Of a stretch of 64,000 nucleotides of DNA, positions 52,061 to 60,701 are shown piece after piece. The notes under the pieces were generated by a model. It ran no database searches. It was not told the DNA's origin and was given only the letters and a program-made list of their open reading frames with translations. The stretch covers positions 1 through 64,000 of the forward strand of contig JAHFQM010000005.1 in assembly GCA_023266355.1 (NCBI GenBank), written 5' to 3'. Within the stretch, counting starts at the first letter, position 1. Every line of letters starts with the position of its first letter. Source of the stretch: Aquabacterium sp. (lineage in GTDB: Bacteria > Pseudomonadota > Gammaproteobacteria > Burkholderiales > Burkholderiaceae_C). Position numbers and translations under genes: made by a program.

Positions 52061-53113
52061 ATGGAATTTTTCCGCATCCAGCGCGACATCCCGTTCATGC
52101 GGCATGCGCTGGTTTTCAACATCATCTCTTTCCTGACCTTCGCGCTGGCCGTGTTCTTCCTGGTCACGCGCGGCCTGCACCTGTCCATCGAGTTCACCGG
52201 TGGCTCGCTCATCGAGGTGCAGTACGCCCAGGCGGCCAACCTGCACAAGGCCCGCGAGGCCGTCGAAGGCCTCAAGCTCGGTGAGGTGCAGGTGCAGAAC
52301 TTCGGCACCTCGCGCGATGTGCTCATCCGCCTGCCCCTGCGCGGCACCATGAAGCAGACCGAGCTGGTCACCAAGGTGTTCGATGCCCTGTGCCAGAGCG
52401 AGTCGGGCAAGGTGTCGGTGCAGTCGTCCGACAAGGGCGATCACCAGGTGTGTCTGGTCGCCTCTGGTGGGGCGAAAGCCGGTGCCGCCGATGGCGCGCA
52501 GACCGAGCCCCTGACCCTGCAGCGCAGCGAGTTCGTCGGCCCGCAGGTCGGTGACGAGCTGGCCACCGATGGCGCCAAGGCGCTGCTGGTGACCGTCATC
52601 GGCATCATGATCTACTTGGCCATCCGCTTCGAGTGGAAGTTCGCCGTGGCCGGTGTGATCGCCAACCTGCACGACGTGGTCATCATCCTGGGCTTCTTCG
52701 CCTTCTTCCAGTGGGAGTTCTCGCTGTCGGTGCTGGCGGCGGTGCTGGCGGTGCTGGGTTACTCGGTGAACGAGTCGGTGGTGATCTTCGACCGGATCCG
52801 CGAGATCTTCCGCAAGATGCGCAAGATGGACACGCGCCAGGTCATCGACCACGCCATCACCAGCACCATGAGCCGCACCATGATCACCCACGGCTGCACC
52901 GAGATGATGGTGCTGGCCATGCTGATCTTCGGGGGCCCGACGCTGCACTACTTCGCCATGGCCTTGACCATCGGCATCCTGTTCGGCATCTACTCCTCGG
53001 TGTTCGTGGCCGCGGCCATCGCGATGTGGTTGGGCGTCAAGCGCGAAGACCTCGTCAAAGGTGGCAAAAAAGACATCGACCCGAACGACCCGCACGCCGG
53101 TGCGGTGGTGTAG
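52061..53113 (+). CDS. secF: Protein translocase subunit SecF
   Basis: 350 residues. An N-terminal helix, LSIEFTGGSLIEVQYAQ at the start of the periplasmic part, and the SecF C-terminal helical block with VNESVVIFDRIREIFRKMR and TSTMSRTMITHG. A short Lys-rich tail (KKDIDPNDPHAGAVV) is usual. It ends the Sec unit. An inverted repeat with ~42-nt loop (GTCAGCC...GGCTGAC, 53139-53194) lies in the gap after it. Confidence 0.96.
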   Translation: MEFFRIQRDIPFMRHALVFNIISFLTFALAVFFLVTRGLHLSIEFTGGSLIEVQYAQAANLHKAREAVEGLKLGEVQVQNFGTSRDVLIRLPLRGTMKQTELVTKVFDALCQSESGKVSVQSSDKGDHQVCLVASGGAKAGAADGAQTEPLTLQRSEFVGPQVGDELATDGAKALLVTVIGIMIYLAIRFEWKFAVAGVIANLHDVVIILGFFAFFQWEFSLSVLAAVLAVLGYSVNESVVIFDRIREIFRKMRKMDTRQVIDHAITSTMSRTMITHGCTEMMVLAMLIFGGPTLHYFAMALTIGILFGIYSSVFVAAAIAMWLGVKREDLVKGGKKDIDPNDPHAGAVV

Positions 53114-53209
53114 AGTCAAAGTCAATCGAACTTTGCGCGTCAGCCTTGCCTGTCCCTGCCTGGCCTTGTCCTCCAGGGTTGAGGGCGGGCTGACCGTCTG
53201 AACCGCCTC

Positions 53210-55585
53210 ATGTCCCTGGGACCTCACCGTGCCCTGGCGCTGACCGCACGCGTCAGTTACCTGGACGCCCTGATCAAAGGCGTGCATGGGCTGGTGCAGG
53301 CTTGCACCGACGGTGCCCGCCTGCTGGCCAGCCAGTCTGCCGAGCCGGGCCTCTACACCCGCAGACGCGACCTGGTGCTGGACCTGCCCCGTGCCGTGCC
53401 CGCCTGGGAGGCGGCCCTCGACACCCGCTTGCAACTCGCCCTGCGCGACCTGCGCCTGGGCCGCAGCCTGCTGGCGCGGGTGGCGGGCGCGGAGGCGGTG
53501 GACATCCCCCTGACGCTGGTCGATGACCACGTCATGGAGCGCGACCTCTCGGCCTCGCGGTTGGCGCAGGCCGTCGCCGACCTGACGGGCTCCGAGTACA
53601 CCGACCTCAACGCGCGGCTGCAGGCCGTGGGTGGGCCGGTGGAGTCCAGCGGCACCCAGGTCGATGTGCTCAGCGTGGGTTGGCTGGCCCGCGGTGTGGT
53701 CGACAGCTGGCACGACGGTGGCTTGCCCGCCGGGCATTGGCAGACCCTGCAGACCGTGTTGCAGCACGAGGTCGCGCAGTGGGCCCAGGAGGCCTACCAC
53801 GTGGCCAACAAGGCCCTGCTGGACCAGGGCGTGCGCCCCGAGATCGACCTGCGCCCCTTCATCCGCCGCTCGCGCGATGCGGGCGTGGCGCTGACGCGGC
53901 CGGGCGATGTGGACGATGTCGGCGGTGCTGGCTTCGCGCACTCAGGGGCACATGCGGGGGCACCGACCCGCACCGCGCCTGCGGGCAACAGCGGTTTGCA
54001 GCCGCTGGGCCGCCCCTATGAAGAAACCCGCTTGATGACGCAGACGCCGGCCATGGGGCGCGGTCAGTTGCAGTCGCAGGCCATGCTGGGCAGGCTGACG
54101 GCGTTGGTCTCGCGCCAGGTGCCGGGCTTCGCGGCCACGGCGCCGATGCCGTCGTCCTCCTCCGCCTCGGCCTCCGCGCAGGCTGCGCCGCCTGCGGGGT
54201 GGGTCTCACCTGGTCTGGGCCAGGCCATCCAGCGCGTCACCGAGGTGGTGCGCCGCCAGGCCGACACCCAGCCGGGCACCGCGCCGGCCACGCCGGACGC
54301 CGTCCTGCAGGACCTGCGCCACAGCCAGAAGGCCCTGAAGGACGCCGCCGCCACGCCGGTGGAGCGCGCCACCATCGAGATCGTGGCCCTGCTGTTCCAG
54401 TCCATCCTGCAGGAAGAGCGCCTGCCCGCGGCCATCCGCGTGTGGTTCGCGCGCCTGCAGATGCCGGTGCTGCGCGTGGCCGTGACCGAGCCCGATTTCT
54501 TCGCCGCCACCAGCCATCCGGCGCGCATGCTGATCGACCGCATGGGCGCCTGCGTGATGGGCTTCGTGGCCGGCGAGCACGACAGCGAAGACGCCTTGCA
54601 CGACGAGATCAAGCGCGTGGTGCAGGTGGTCGAGGCCTACCCCGACACCGGCCGGCGCGTCTTCCAGACCGTGCTGGGCGAGTTCGAGCGCTTCCTGGAA
54701 ACCTATTTCCGTGACCAGAACCAGGCCAGCCGCATGGGCGTGTCCCTGGCGCAGCAGGTCGAGCAGCGCGAGACCTGGGCCATCCAGTACACCATCGAGC
54801 TGCGCAAGATGCTGGAGACCGTGCCCGTGCACGACGGCGTGCGCGAGTTCCTCTTCCGCGTCTGGGCCGATGTGCTGGCCCACAGCGCCGTGCAGACGGG
54901 CCAGGCCAGCGAGGCCACGCGCGAGCTCAAGCGCGCCGCGGCCGACCTGATCTGGTCGGCCAGCGCCAAGACCTCCCGCGAGGAGCGCGCCGAGGTGCTG
55001 CGCCGCCTGCCGCCGTTGCTCAAGCTGGTGCGCGAAGGCATGGTGCGCGCCGGCTTGGGACCAGACGCCCAGGACGCCCACATCCAGGCCTTGAACACGG
55101 CCCTGGCCGCGGCGTTTTCGGCGCGCTCGGCGCCGCTGTCCTCGGCCCACCTGCGCGAGGTCACGCAGCGACTGGAGGCCCTCGACGAACTGCTGCCCGA
55201 CATGGCCGCCATGGAGTTGGACGCCGACACCTTGCGCGACCTCTCCGGCCACGAGTCCGAGAACCTCGAGGTGGTGGCCGAAGGTGGCACCATGCCCACG
55301 CCGGCCATGCAGGCCTGGGCCCGCGAGTTGCAGATTGGCGCCTGGTTCCAGCTCGATTACCGCGGCCGGCGCGAGCAGGTGCAGCTGGCCTGGCAGGGCC
55401 TGAACAAGCAGCTCAGCCTGTTCGTGACGCCGCAGGGCCGCGGGGTGCTGTTCCAGATGCACCGCCTGGGCGCCTTCCTGCAGGCGGGCCTGCTGCTGCC
55501 GCTGGAAGAAGAGTCGCTGACCACCCGCGCGACCCGCCAGGCCCTGGCCAAGCTCGACGCCGACCCCGCGCGCCTGCTGAACTGA
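53210..55585 (+). CDS. DUF1631 family protein
   Basis: 791 residues, largely helical and cytoplasmic with no signal or membrane segment. The family is confined mainly to Beta- and Gammaproteobacteria and is sometimes mislabelled thymidine phosphorylase. A low-complexity Ser/Ala linker lies near 300-325. The C-terminal ~120 residues (GAWFQLDYRGRREQVQLAWQG...LFVTPQGRGVLFQ) resemble a PilZ-like small beta domain, as expected for DUF1631. Its position next to pilus genes does not prove a link. Function unknown. Confidence 0.85.
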   Translation: MSLGPHRALALTARVSYLDALIKGVHGLVQACTDGARLLASQSAEPGLYTRRRDLVLDLPRAVPAWEAALDTRLQLALRDLRLGRSLLARVAGAEAVDIPLTLVDDHVMERDLSASRLAQAVADLTGSEYTDLNARLQAVGGPVESSGTQVDVLSVGWLARGVVDSWHDGGLPAGHWQTLQTVLQHEVAQWAQEAYHVANKALLDQGVRPEIDLRPFIRRSRDAGVALTRPGDVDDVGGAGFAHSGAHAGAPTRTAPAGNSGLQPLGRPYEETRLMTQTPAMGRGQLQSQAMLGRLTALVSRQVPGFAATAPMPSSSSASASAQAAPPAGWVSPGLGQAIQRVTEVVRRQADTQPGTAPATPDAVLQDLRHSQKALKDAAATPVERATIEIVALLFQSILQEERLPAAIRVWFARLQMPVLRVAVTEPDFFAATSHPARMLIDRMGACVMGFVAGEHDSEDALHDEIKRVVQVVEAYPDTGRRVFQTVLGEFERFLETYFRDQNQASRMGVSLAQQVEQRETWAIQYTIELRKMLETVPVHDGVREFLFRVWADVLAHSAVQTGQASEATRELKRAAADLIWSASAKTSREERAEVLRRLPPLLKLVREGMVRAGLGPDAQDAHIQALNTALAAAFSARSAPLSSAHLREVTQRLEALDELLPDMAAMELDADTLRDLSGHESENLEVVAEGGTMPTPAMQAWARELQIGAWFQLDYRGRREQVQLAWQGLNKQLSLFVTPQGRGVLFQMHRLGAFLQAGLLLPLEEESLTTRATRQALAKLDADPARLLN

Positions 55586-55599
55586 GCCAGCCCCCGTCC

Positions 55600-55636
55600 T
55601 GAGGCCCCGCAGCACCCCCTGCGGCGGCCGGCCTCA
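55600..55636 (+). terminator. Strong hairpin after the DUF1631 gene
   Basis: TGAGGCC-CCGCAG-CACCCC-CTGCGG-CGGCC-GGCCTCA: outer 7-bp and inner 6-bp stems with a 5-nt bulge. No U-tract, so termination without Rho is doubtful. It separates DUF1631 from the msh operon. Confidence 0.4.
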
Positions 55637-55740
55637 CCCCGGGACAAGTTGCGAGAAATAAGACACGAACTGCGTCCTTATCCTTCCACTTGGTGGAATG
55701 GCTTTTTGAGAGCATTGCATGGCCAGACATTGGAGCCGGA

Positions 55741-57333
55741 ATGCTTTTCAAACGGAAACGGATCGAACGCGCAGACATGGTTGGGGCCGCCCGATCGGGT
55801 GCGCTCGTGTCCTATGCGTCCGTGGAAACGGCCGAGGACGGCCTGCCCGTGCTCAGCCGCCTGTTCACCCAGCACGCAGACACCCAGGCGGACGTGATCC
55901 ACGTGCTGCAGCGGGAGTGGAAACGCCGCGTGCCCGCGACGGCCCTGGTGCTGGACCGTGGGCAGTACAGCCTGGCGGCCACCGAGGCCCCCGACGTGCC
56001 CCGCGAAGAGTGGGCCGAGGCCTTGCGCTGGCAGCTGTCCGACCTGGTCGAATACCCCGTCGATGACGCCGTGCTGCAGCTGCTGGCCGTGCCGGAAGCG
56101 ACCCAGCTCCGCGCCAGCAACGCCAGCATCGTGCTGATGTGTTCGCACCAGCAAGCCTTGCAGCTGGACACCGAAGCCGCCGACGAGGGCATGGTCTGGT
56201 CGGCCATCGAGGTGCCTGAGACCGCCCTGCGCAACATCTGCGCCCTGGGCGAGGAAGATGGCAAGGCCCACGCCCTGATGGTGTTCGGCGAGCACTACAG
56301 CGTGCTGGTGGTGACCTTCCAGGGCGAGTTGTTGATGGCGCGCACCATCGAGGTGGCGCTGTCGTCGGACACCCAGGACGAGGGCAGCCGCAGCGCCGCC
56401 ATCGGCCGCGCCGGCCTGGAAATCCTGCGCACCCTGGACACCTTCGAGCGCATCCACAGCCAGGTCGTTCTGGCCCACGTGTCGGTGGCGCTCCCGCAAG
56501 GGTTCGAAAACGCCATCGAGGTGCTGCGCGACCTGGTCTACCAGCCCCTGAAGTGCCTGCAGCTGTCCGAGCACCTCGACCTCAGCCGCCTGGGCGAGCA
56601 GGGCGAGCGCATCGGCCAGGTGGCTTCGTTCAACGAACTGTGCGCGATCGGGGCTGCGCTGCGGCCTTGGTCGGAGCGCCGTGGCGTCTTGCAGATTTCG
56701 ATGCAGCTGCCGCAGGGCGCGCTGGCCGAGCCCTCCTGGGGCCTGGAGAAGGGCGCGACCTGGGCGGGGGCCCTCGTGGCCGTGGCCGTGGTGGCATCCG
56801 TCGGTTTGAACCTGTGGGGCCTGCGCCAGCAGCGCCTGGCCGATGAGCTGGAGAAGTCGGTGGCCAGCCTGGGGGGCACGACCACGGGCACCGTGCCGCG
56901 CCCGCGCATCCTGGTCGAACTGGAAGAACTGCGCGAGACCGAGCAGCGACAGCGTGCCATCAAGGAAGCGCTCGCGCGGATGTCGGCCGAAGCCGTGGGC
57001 AGCTACTCCGGCTATCTCAAGGCCTTGTCGCGCCAGAGCCAGGGCGCGCTCTGGATCACGGGTTTGACAGTGCAGCCCAATGGCCTGGACGTCGAGCTGC
57101 GCGGCCGCATGACCGACCCACGCCAATTGCCGGTGTACCTGGAGCACCTGGCCGCCGAGCAGCTGTTCCGCGGTCGTCGCTTCGCGCAGCTGGAGATCAA
57201 GGCACTCGCGGCCAACGAACAAACAGCCCACGCCAACGTCAGCGAATTCAGCCTGCGCGCGCGCGCCAACGGTGCGGCCGCGGCGGCCTCGTCTGCCGAT
57301 GCGGGCGGCGCCAAGGAAGGGGCTCGCCCATGA
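55741..57333 (+). CDS. mshI: MSHA biogenesis protein MshI (PilM/PilN-like)
   Basis: 530 residues from ATG 55741, with GGAG 6 nt upstream. The first ~330 residues are a PilM-like cytoplasmic domain (ALRWQLSDLVEYPVDDAVLQLLAV, then SVLVVTFQGELLMARTIEV). One membrane helix lies near 341-361, and a PilN-like coiled coil and periplasmic domain complete it. Combining PilM and PilN in one chain is the MSHA-type layout. It is coupled to mshJ (ATGA). Confidence 0.85.
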   Translation: MLFKRKRIERADMVGAARSGALVSYASVETAEDGLPVLSRLFTQHADTQADVIHVLQREWKRRVPATALVLDRGQYSLAATEAPDVPREEWAEALRWQLSDLVEYPVDDAVLQLLAVPEATQLRASNASIVLMCSHQQALQLDTEAADEGMVWSAIEVPETALRNICALGEEDGKAHALMVFGEHYSVLVVTFQGELLMARTIEVALSSDTQDEGSRSAAIGRAGLEILRTLDTFERIHSQVVLAHVSVALPQGFENAIEVLRDLVYQPLKCLQLSEHLDLSRLGEQGERIGQVASFNELCAIGAALRPWSERRGVLQISMQLPQGALAEPSWGLEKGATWAGALVAVAVVASVGLNLWGLRQQRLADELEKSVASLGGTTTGTVPRPRILVELEELRETEQRQRAIKEALARMSAEAVGSYSGYLKALSRQSQGALWITGLTVQPNGLDVELRGRMTDPRQLPVYLEHLAAEQLFRGRRFAQLEIKALAANEQTAHANVSEFSLRARANGAAAAASSADAGGAKEGARP

Positions 57334-58169
57334 AATTCGCCCTGCCCGAACGTCTCACCGCAGGCCTGGCGGCTTTGCGGCGCAAGAAGGCGCCCGTGGG
57401 CCCGCAGCCTGAGGGTGTGGCCACGGTGCCCGTCCAGGCCAAGGCGTCCGGCGCGGCGCTGGCGACTGTGCCGGCCTTGGCCGCCAGTTGGCAAGAGTGG
57501 ACGGGCCTGGCCCTGCGCCACTGGCGTCGCCTCAAGCGCGCGCACGCCGCCCGCACGGCCAGCGAGCGCCGCTTGCTGGTGCTGGGCGCGGTCGCCATCG
57601 CCTGGTTCGTCTCGGACACCCTGCTCATCGGCCCGTCTTACGCCAGCTTCAAGCAAACCTCGGCGCGCTACAGCAAGGTGCGCTCAGAGCTCAACAGCAA
57701 GCGCGCCGAAAACCAGCGCGTCAGCAACGACATCCAGGCGATGACGGCCCAGCTCAAGGACGAGGTCGAGGCGGTGCGCCAGCGCGTGGCCGGCCAGAAG
57801 AAAGAAATCGACTCCTTCCAGAGTGGCCTGGTGCCTGCGCGCGAGATGCGCCAGGTGCTGCAAGGCCTGCTGGCGCGCACCGACGGCGTGCGCCTGGTGT
57901 CGATGAAGACTTTGTCGCCGGAAGAAACGGCCAAGCTCACGCCCGGCGTGCAGGACGTGCCCGGCATGTACCGCCACGGTTTGGATGTGCGCGTGACCGG
58001 CGGCTTCAACGACCTCTACGAATGGCTGGCCAGCATCGAACGCCTGCCGCGCCGGTTGCTGTGGTCCGGCCTGCGTCTGGAGTTGGACGAAGAGCAGCGC
58101 CTGTTCCTGTCGGTGCGCGTGATCACGCTCAGCCCCGATGCCGTGCCTCTGGAGATCTCCGCACCATGA
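57330..58169 (+). CDS. mshJ: MSHA biogenesis protein MshJ (PilO/GspM-like)
   Basis: 279 residues. A cytoplasmic Ala/Val-rich N-terminus, one membrane helix at about 82-100, a coiled coil (SARYSKVRSELNSKRAENQRV to EAVRQRVAGQKKEIDSF), and a small periplasmic ferredoxin-like domain (GLDVRVTGGFNDLYEWLASIERLPRRLLWSGLRLE). With MshI it makes the alignment complex of the inner membrane. The starts and stops overlap both neighbours (ATGA). Confidence 0.85.
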   Translation: MKFALPERLTAGLAALRRKKAPVGPQPEGVATVPVQAKASGAALATVPALAASWQEWTGLALRHWRRLKRAHAARTASERRLLVLGAVAIAWFVSDTLLIGPSYASFKQTSARYSKVRSELNSKRAENQRVSNDIQAMTAQLKDEVEAVRQRVAGQKKEIDSFQSGLVPAREMRQVLQGLLARTDGVRLVSMKTLSPEETAKLTPGVQDVPGMYRHGLDVRVTGGFNDLYEWLASIERLPRRLLWSGLRLELDEEQRLFLSVRVITLSPDAVPLEISAP

Positions 58170-58801
58170 CGCGCCCACATTCTTCTGCCTGGACGCCTCG
58201 GGGGCAACTCACCGCGTCGGTGGCGCTGGCCACCGTGGCCGCGCTGGGCGCCGTGAGCGCACCATCGCCCACCTTGGCCCAGCTGGCCGACCCGACCCGC
58301 GCGCCTCACGTGCTGTCGCGCAACACGGCGCCCGGCCCCGTGCCCGGCGGACTCAACCCGGCCACCGCGGCCATGCTGCGCCAAGCCGGTGTGCCCGCGG
58401 GGGCCTTGCCCGGTGAGGCTGCCGGCGAAGCACCCGTGCGCGCCGCGCCCCCACCGCCGCCCAAGCCGCGTCACCGGCTGACGTCGGTGATGCTGGGCAG
58501 CGGTGCCGGCCACAGCGTCGCCATCATCGACGGCGAGGTGTACCGCGTGGGCGACAAGGTGCAGGGCACGGCCCTCACGGCCATCGACGCCACGGGTGTG
58601 CTGCTGGGCAGCGGCAAGGGCGCAGCCAGGTTGTCGCTGTTCGCGCGCCAGCCCGACGGGGCGGCCTCCGCACCCGGCGCGAACAAAGACAAAGACAAGG
58701 ACAAGGGCGGCGACCCCGCGCCCACCGCCATGCCGTCAGGCAATGCCAACGCTTTCCCCTCTCTGCAGAACGGGGCCCGCCCCGACAAGGACACGCCATG
58801 A
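58166..58801 (+). CDS. mshK: MSHA biogenesis protein MshK (PilP/GspC-like)
   Basis: 211 residues. N-terminal signal peptide (about 1-39, ending TLAQ), a Pro/Ala-rich linker, and a short beta domain, LTSVMLGSGAGHSVAIIDGEVYRVGDKVQG, that matches the secretin-binding fold of MshK/GspC. The C-terminus is a Lys/Asp-rich low-complexity run of KDKDKDKG. Probably links the secretin MshL to the inner-membrane complex. Overlaps mshL by 4 nt. Confidence 0.8.
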   Translation: MTRPHSSAWTPRGQLTASVALATVAALGAVSAPSPTLAQLADPTRAPHVLSRNTAPGPVPGGLNPATAAMLRQAGVPAGALPGEAAGEAPVRAAPPPPPKPRHRLTSVMLGSGAGHSVAIIDGEVYRVGDKVQGTALTAIDATGVLLGSGKGAARLSLFARQPDGAASAPGANKDKDKDKGGDPAPTAMPSGNANAFPSLQNGARPDKDTP

Positions 58802-60693
58802 AGCAGCTCCTCACCGCCGTGGCCCTGGTCACCCTGACCTTGTGCGACCCCAGCCTGGGCTGGGCCGGCAAGCGCCGCGCTGTCACCCCCGCCGATGCCG
58901 ATTTCGCCGGTGACAACGCCCGCTTGAGCTTCAACCTGGCCAGCCTGGACGCGCGTGCGCCGCTGGGGGCTCCGGTGAATGCCCCGTTGGCCGCGCCCGT
59001 GGCCGAACCTGTGCTGGACGCGATGCCGCTGGAGCCCGCCCGCCTGGAGCGCAGCAGCGCCCGTCTGGCCAAGGCCAGCCCCCGCAGCCGCCGCTCCGAG
59101 GCTTTGCCGGCCGCGGCCGACCTCCCGCCCGCCTTGCCCGCGGCCATCCTGCCCCCGCCCAGTGCGTCCAGCACGGCCGCGAACCCGAGCGCCGTGCGCG
59201 ACCCCGCACGCGACACCACCCGCTTCGACCTCGTCGTCAACAACGCGCCCGCCGCGCAGGTTTTCCTGCAGCTGGGCGCGGGTTCGGGCTTCACCGTGCT
59301 GGTGCCGCCCGAGGTGTCGGGCAACGTGACGCTCAACCTGCGCGGCACCAACCTGCCCGAGGCCCTGGAGGCCCTGCGCGAGCTCTACGGCTACGACTTC
59401 CGCTACTCGGGCAGCCGCGTCTTTGTCTATCCGAACACCGTGCAGACGCGCATCTTCCGCGTCAACTACCTGCCGGGACGCCGCCAGGGCGATTCGTCCC
59501 TGCGCGTGAGCTCCACCTCCATCTCCAACAACCGCGGCACCGCTGGCTCGACGGGCAGCACCGGCAGCACCTTCAGTGGCAACCCCCAGGGCGCAGGCAA
59601 TGTGCAGGGCGACAACACCGCGCAGGTGCGGACCTCCTCCGATGCCGATTTCTGGCGCGACGTCCAAATTTCTTTGACCAGCATGGTGGGCAGCGCCGAT
59701 GGCCGTGGCGTGGTGCTGAACGCGGGATCCGGCGTGATCGTGGTGCGCGCCACCCCCGCCGAGTTGCGCCATGTGAGCGATTACCTCAAGGCGGTGCAGC
59801 TGACCATCGAACGTCAGGTCATGCTGGAAGCCAAGATCATCGAGGTCTCGCTGAAAACCGAAAGCCAGGCTGGCATCAACTGGCAGCTCTTCCGCGGCAA
59901 TGCCAGCGGCCACAAGGCCGGCATCGGCATCGTCTCGCCGGGCGCCACCATCAGCGGCACGGGCAGCATCAGCGCCCCGGGCGTGACCATCAACCCCGGC
60001 AGCAGCATCACCACCACGGCCCTGGGCAAAGGCTTTTACGGCCTGGCCTTCCAGGCGGCCAACTTCTCGGCCCTGCTGAACTTCCTGGAAACCCAGGGCG
60101 AGGTGCAGGTGCTGTCCAGCCCGCGCATCGCCACGCTGAACAACCAGAAGGCCGTGCTCAAGGTTGGCAGCGACGAGCTCTATGTGGTCAACGTGACGGC
60201 GGTGCAGTCGGTCACCACCACGGGCAACACCAGCAACACCTCGGCCGTGCCCACGGTGGAGCTCAAGCCCTTCTTCAGCGGCATCGTGCTGGACGTGACC
60301 CCGCAGATCGACGCCTCGGGCGCCATCATGCTGCACGTGCACCCGTCCATCAGCGTCGTCACCGAGCGCAACAAGGACCTCACCCTCGGCCTGCAAGGCT
60401 CCTACTCGCTGCCTCTGCCGGTGGCCTCCATCAGCGAGACCGACAGCATCGTGCGGGTGATGGACCGCCAGATCGTCGCCATCGGCGGCCTCATGACGCA
60501 GCAAGCCACTTCCGACCGTTCCGGCGTGCCCGGTGTCAGCGAGGTGCCCGTGTTCGGCAACCTGTTCAAGCAGCGCGACTCGACCCGCTACAAGCGCGAG
60601 CTGGTGGTGTTGATCAAGCCCACCGTGATCGGTGACGACGGCAACGGCTTCGAAGGCGACCAGCCCGAGCCCGCCATGCTCAAGCCGCAGTGA
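58798..60693 (+). CDS. mshL: MSHA biogenesis secretin MshL
   Basis: 631 residues. Signal peptide ending SLGWAGK, a Pro/Ala-rich linker, a secretin-TonB short N domain (DLVVNNAPAAQVFLQLGAGSGFTVLVPPEVSGNVTLNLRG), a Ser/Gly-rich loop, then the secretin core (LNFLETQGEVQVLSSPRIATLNNQKAVLKVG to VPVFGNLFKQRDSTRYKRELVVLIKP). It forms the outer-membrane pore for the MSHA pilus. The next gene mshE starts 8 nt later; the mshM and mshN genes that separate the two in Vibrio are missing. Confidence 0.92.
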   Translation: MKQLLTAVALVTLTLCDPSLGWAGKRRAVTPADADFAGDNARLSFNLASLDARAPLGAPVNAPLAAPVAEPVLDAMPLEPARLERSSARLAKASPRSRRSEALPAAADLPPALPAAILPPPSASSTAANPSAVRDPARDTTRFDLVVNNAPAAQVFLQLGAGSGFTVLVPPEVSGNVTLNLRGTNLPEALEALRELYGYDFRYSGSRVFVYPNTVQTRIFRVNYLPGRRQGDSSLRVSSTSISNNRGTAGSTGSTGSTFSGNPQGAGNVQGDNTAQVRTSSDADFWRDVQISLTSMVGSADGRGVVLNAGSGVIVVRATPAELRHVSDYLKAVQLTIERQVMLEAKIIEVSLKTESQAGINWQLFRGNASGHKAGIGIVSPGATISGTGSISAPGVTINPGSSITTTALGKGFYGLAFQAANFSALLNFLETQGEVQVLSSPRIATLNNQKAVLKVGSDELYVVNVTAVQSVTTTGNTSNTSAVPTVELKPFFSGIVLDVTPQIDASGAIMLHVHPSISVVTERNKDLTLGLQGSYSLPLPVASISETDSIVRVMDRQIVAIGGLMTQQATSDRSGVPGVSEVPVFGNLFKQRDSTRYKRELVVLIKPTVIGDDGNGFEGDQPEPAMLKPQ

Positions 60694-60701
60694 GGTCCGA
60701 C

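Noticed and set aside
50086..52434. 782-residue minus-strand ORF opposite secD
   Set aside because: Antisense to a clear SecD with no protein-like motifs of its own.
53139..53194. GTCAGCC/GGCTGAC stem after secF as a terminator or riboswitch
   Set aside because: Only 7 bp with a ~42-nt loop, a weak inner stem and no U-tract; such pairs arise by chance in GC-rich DNA.
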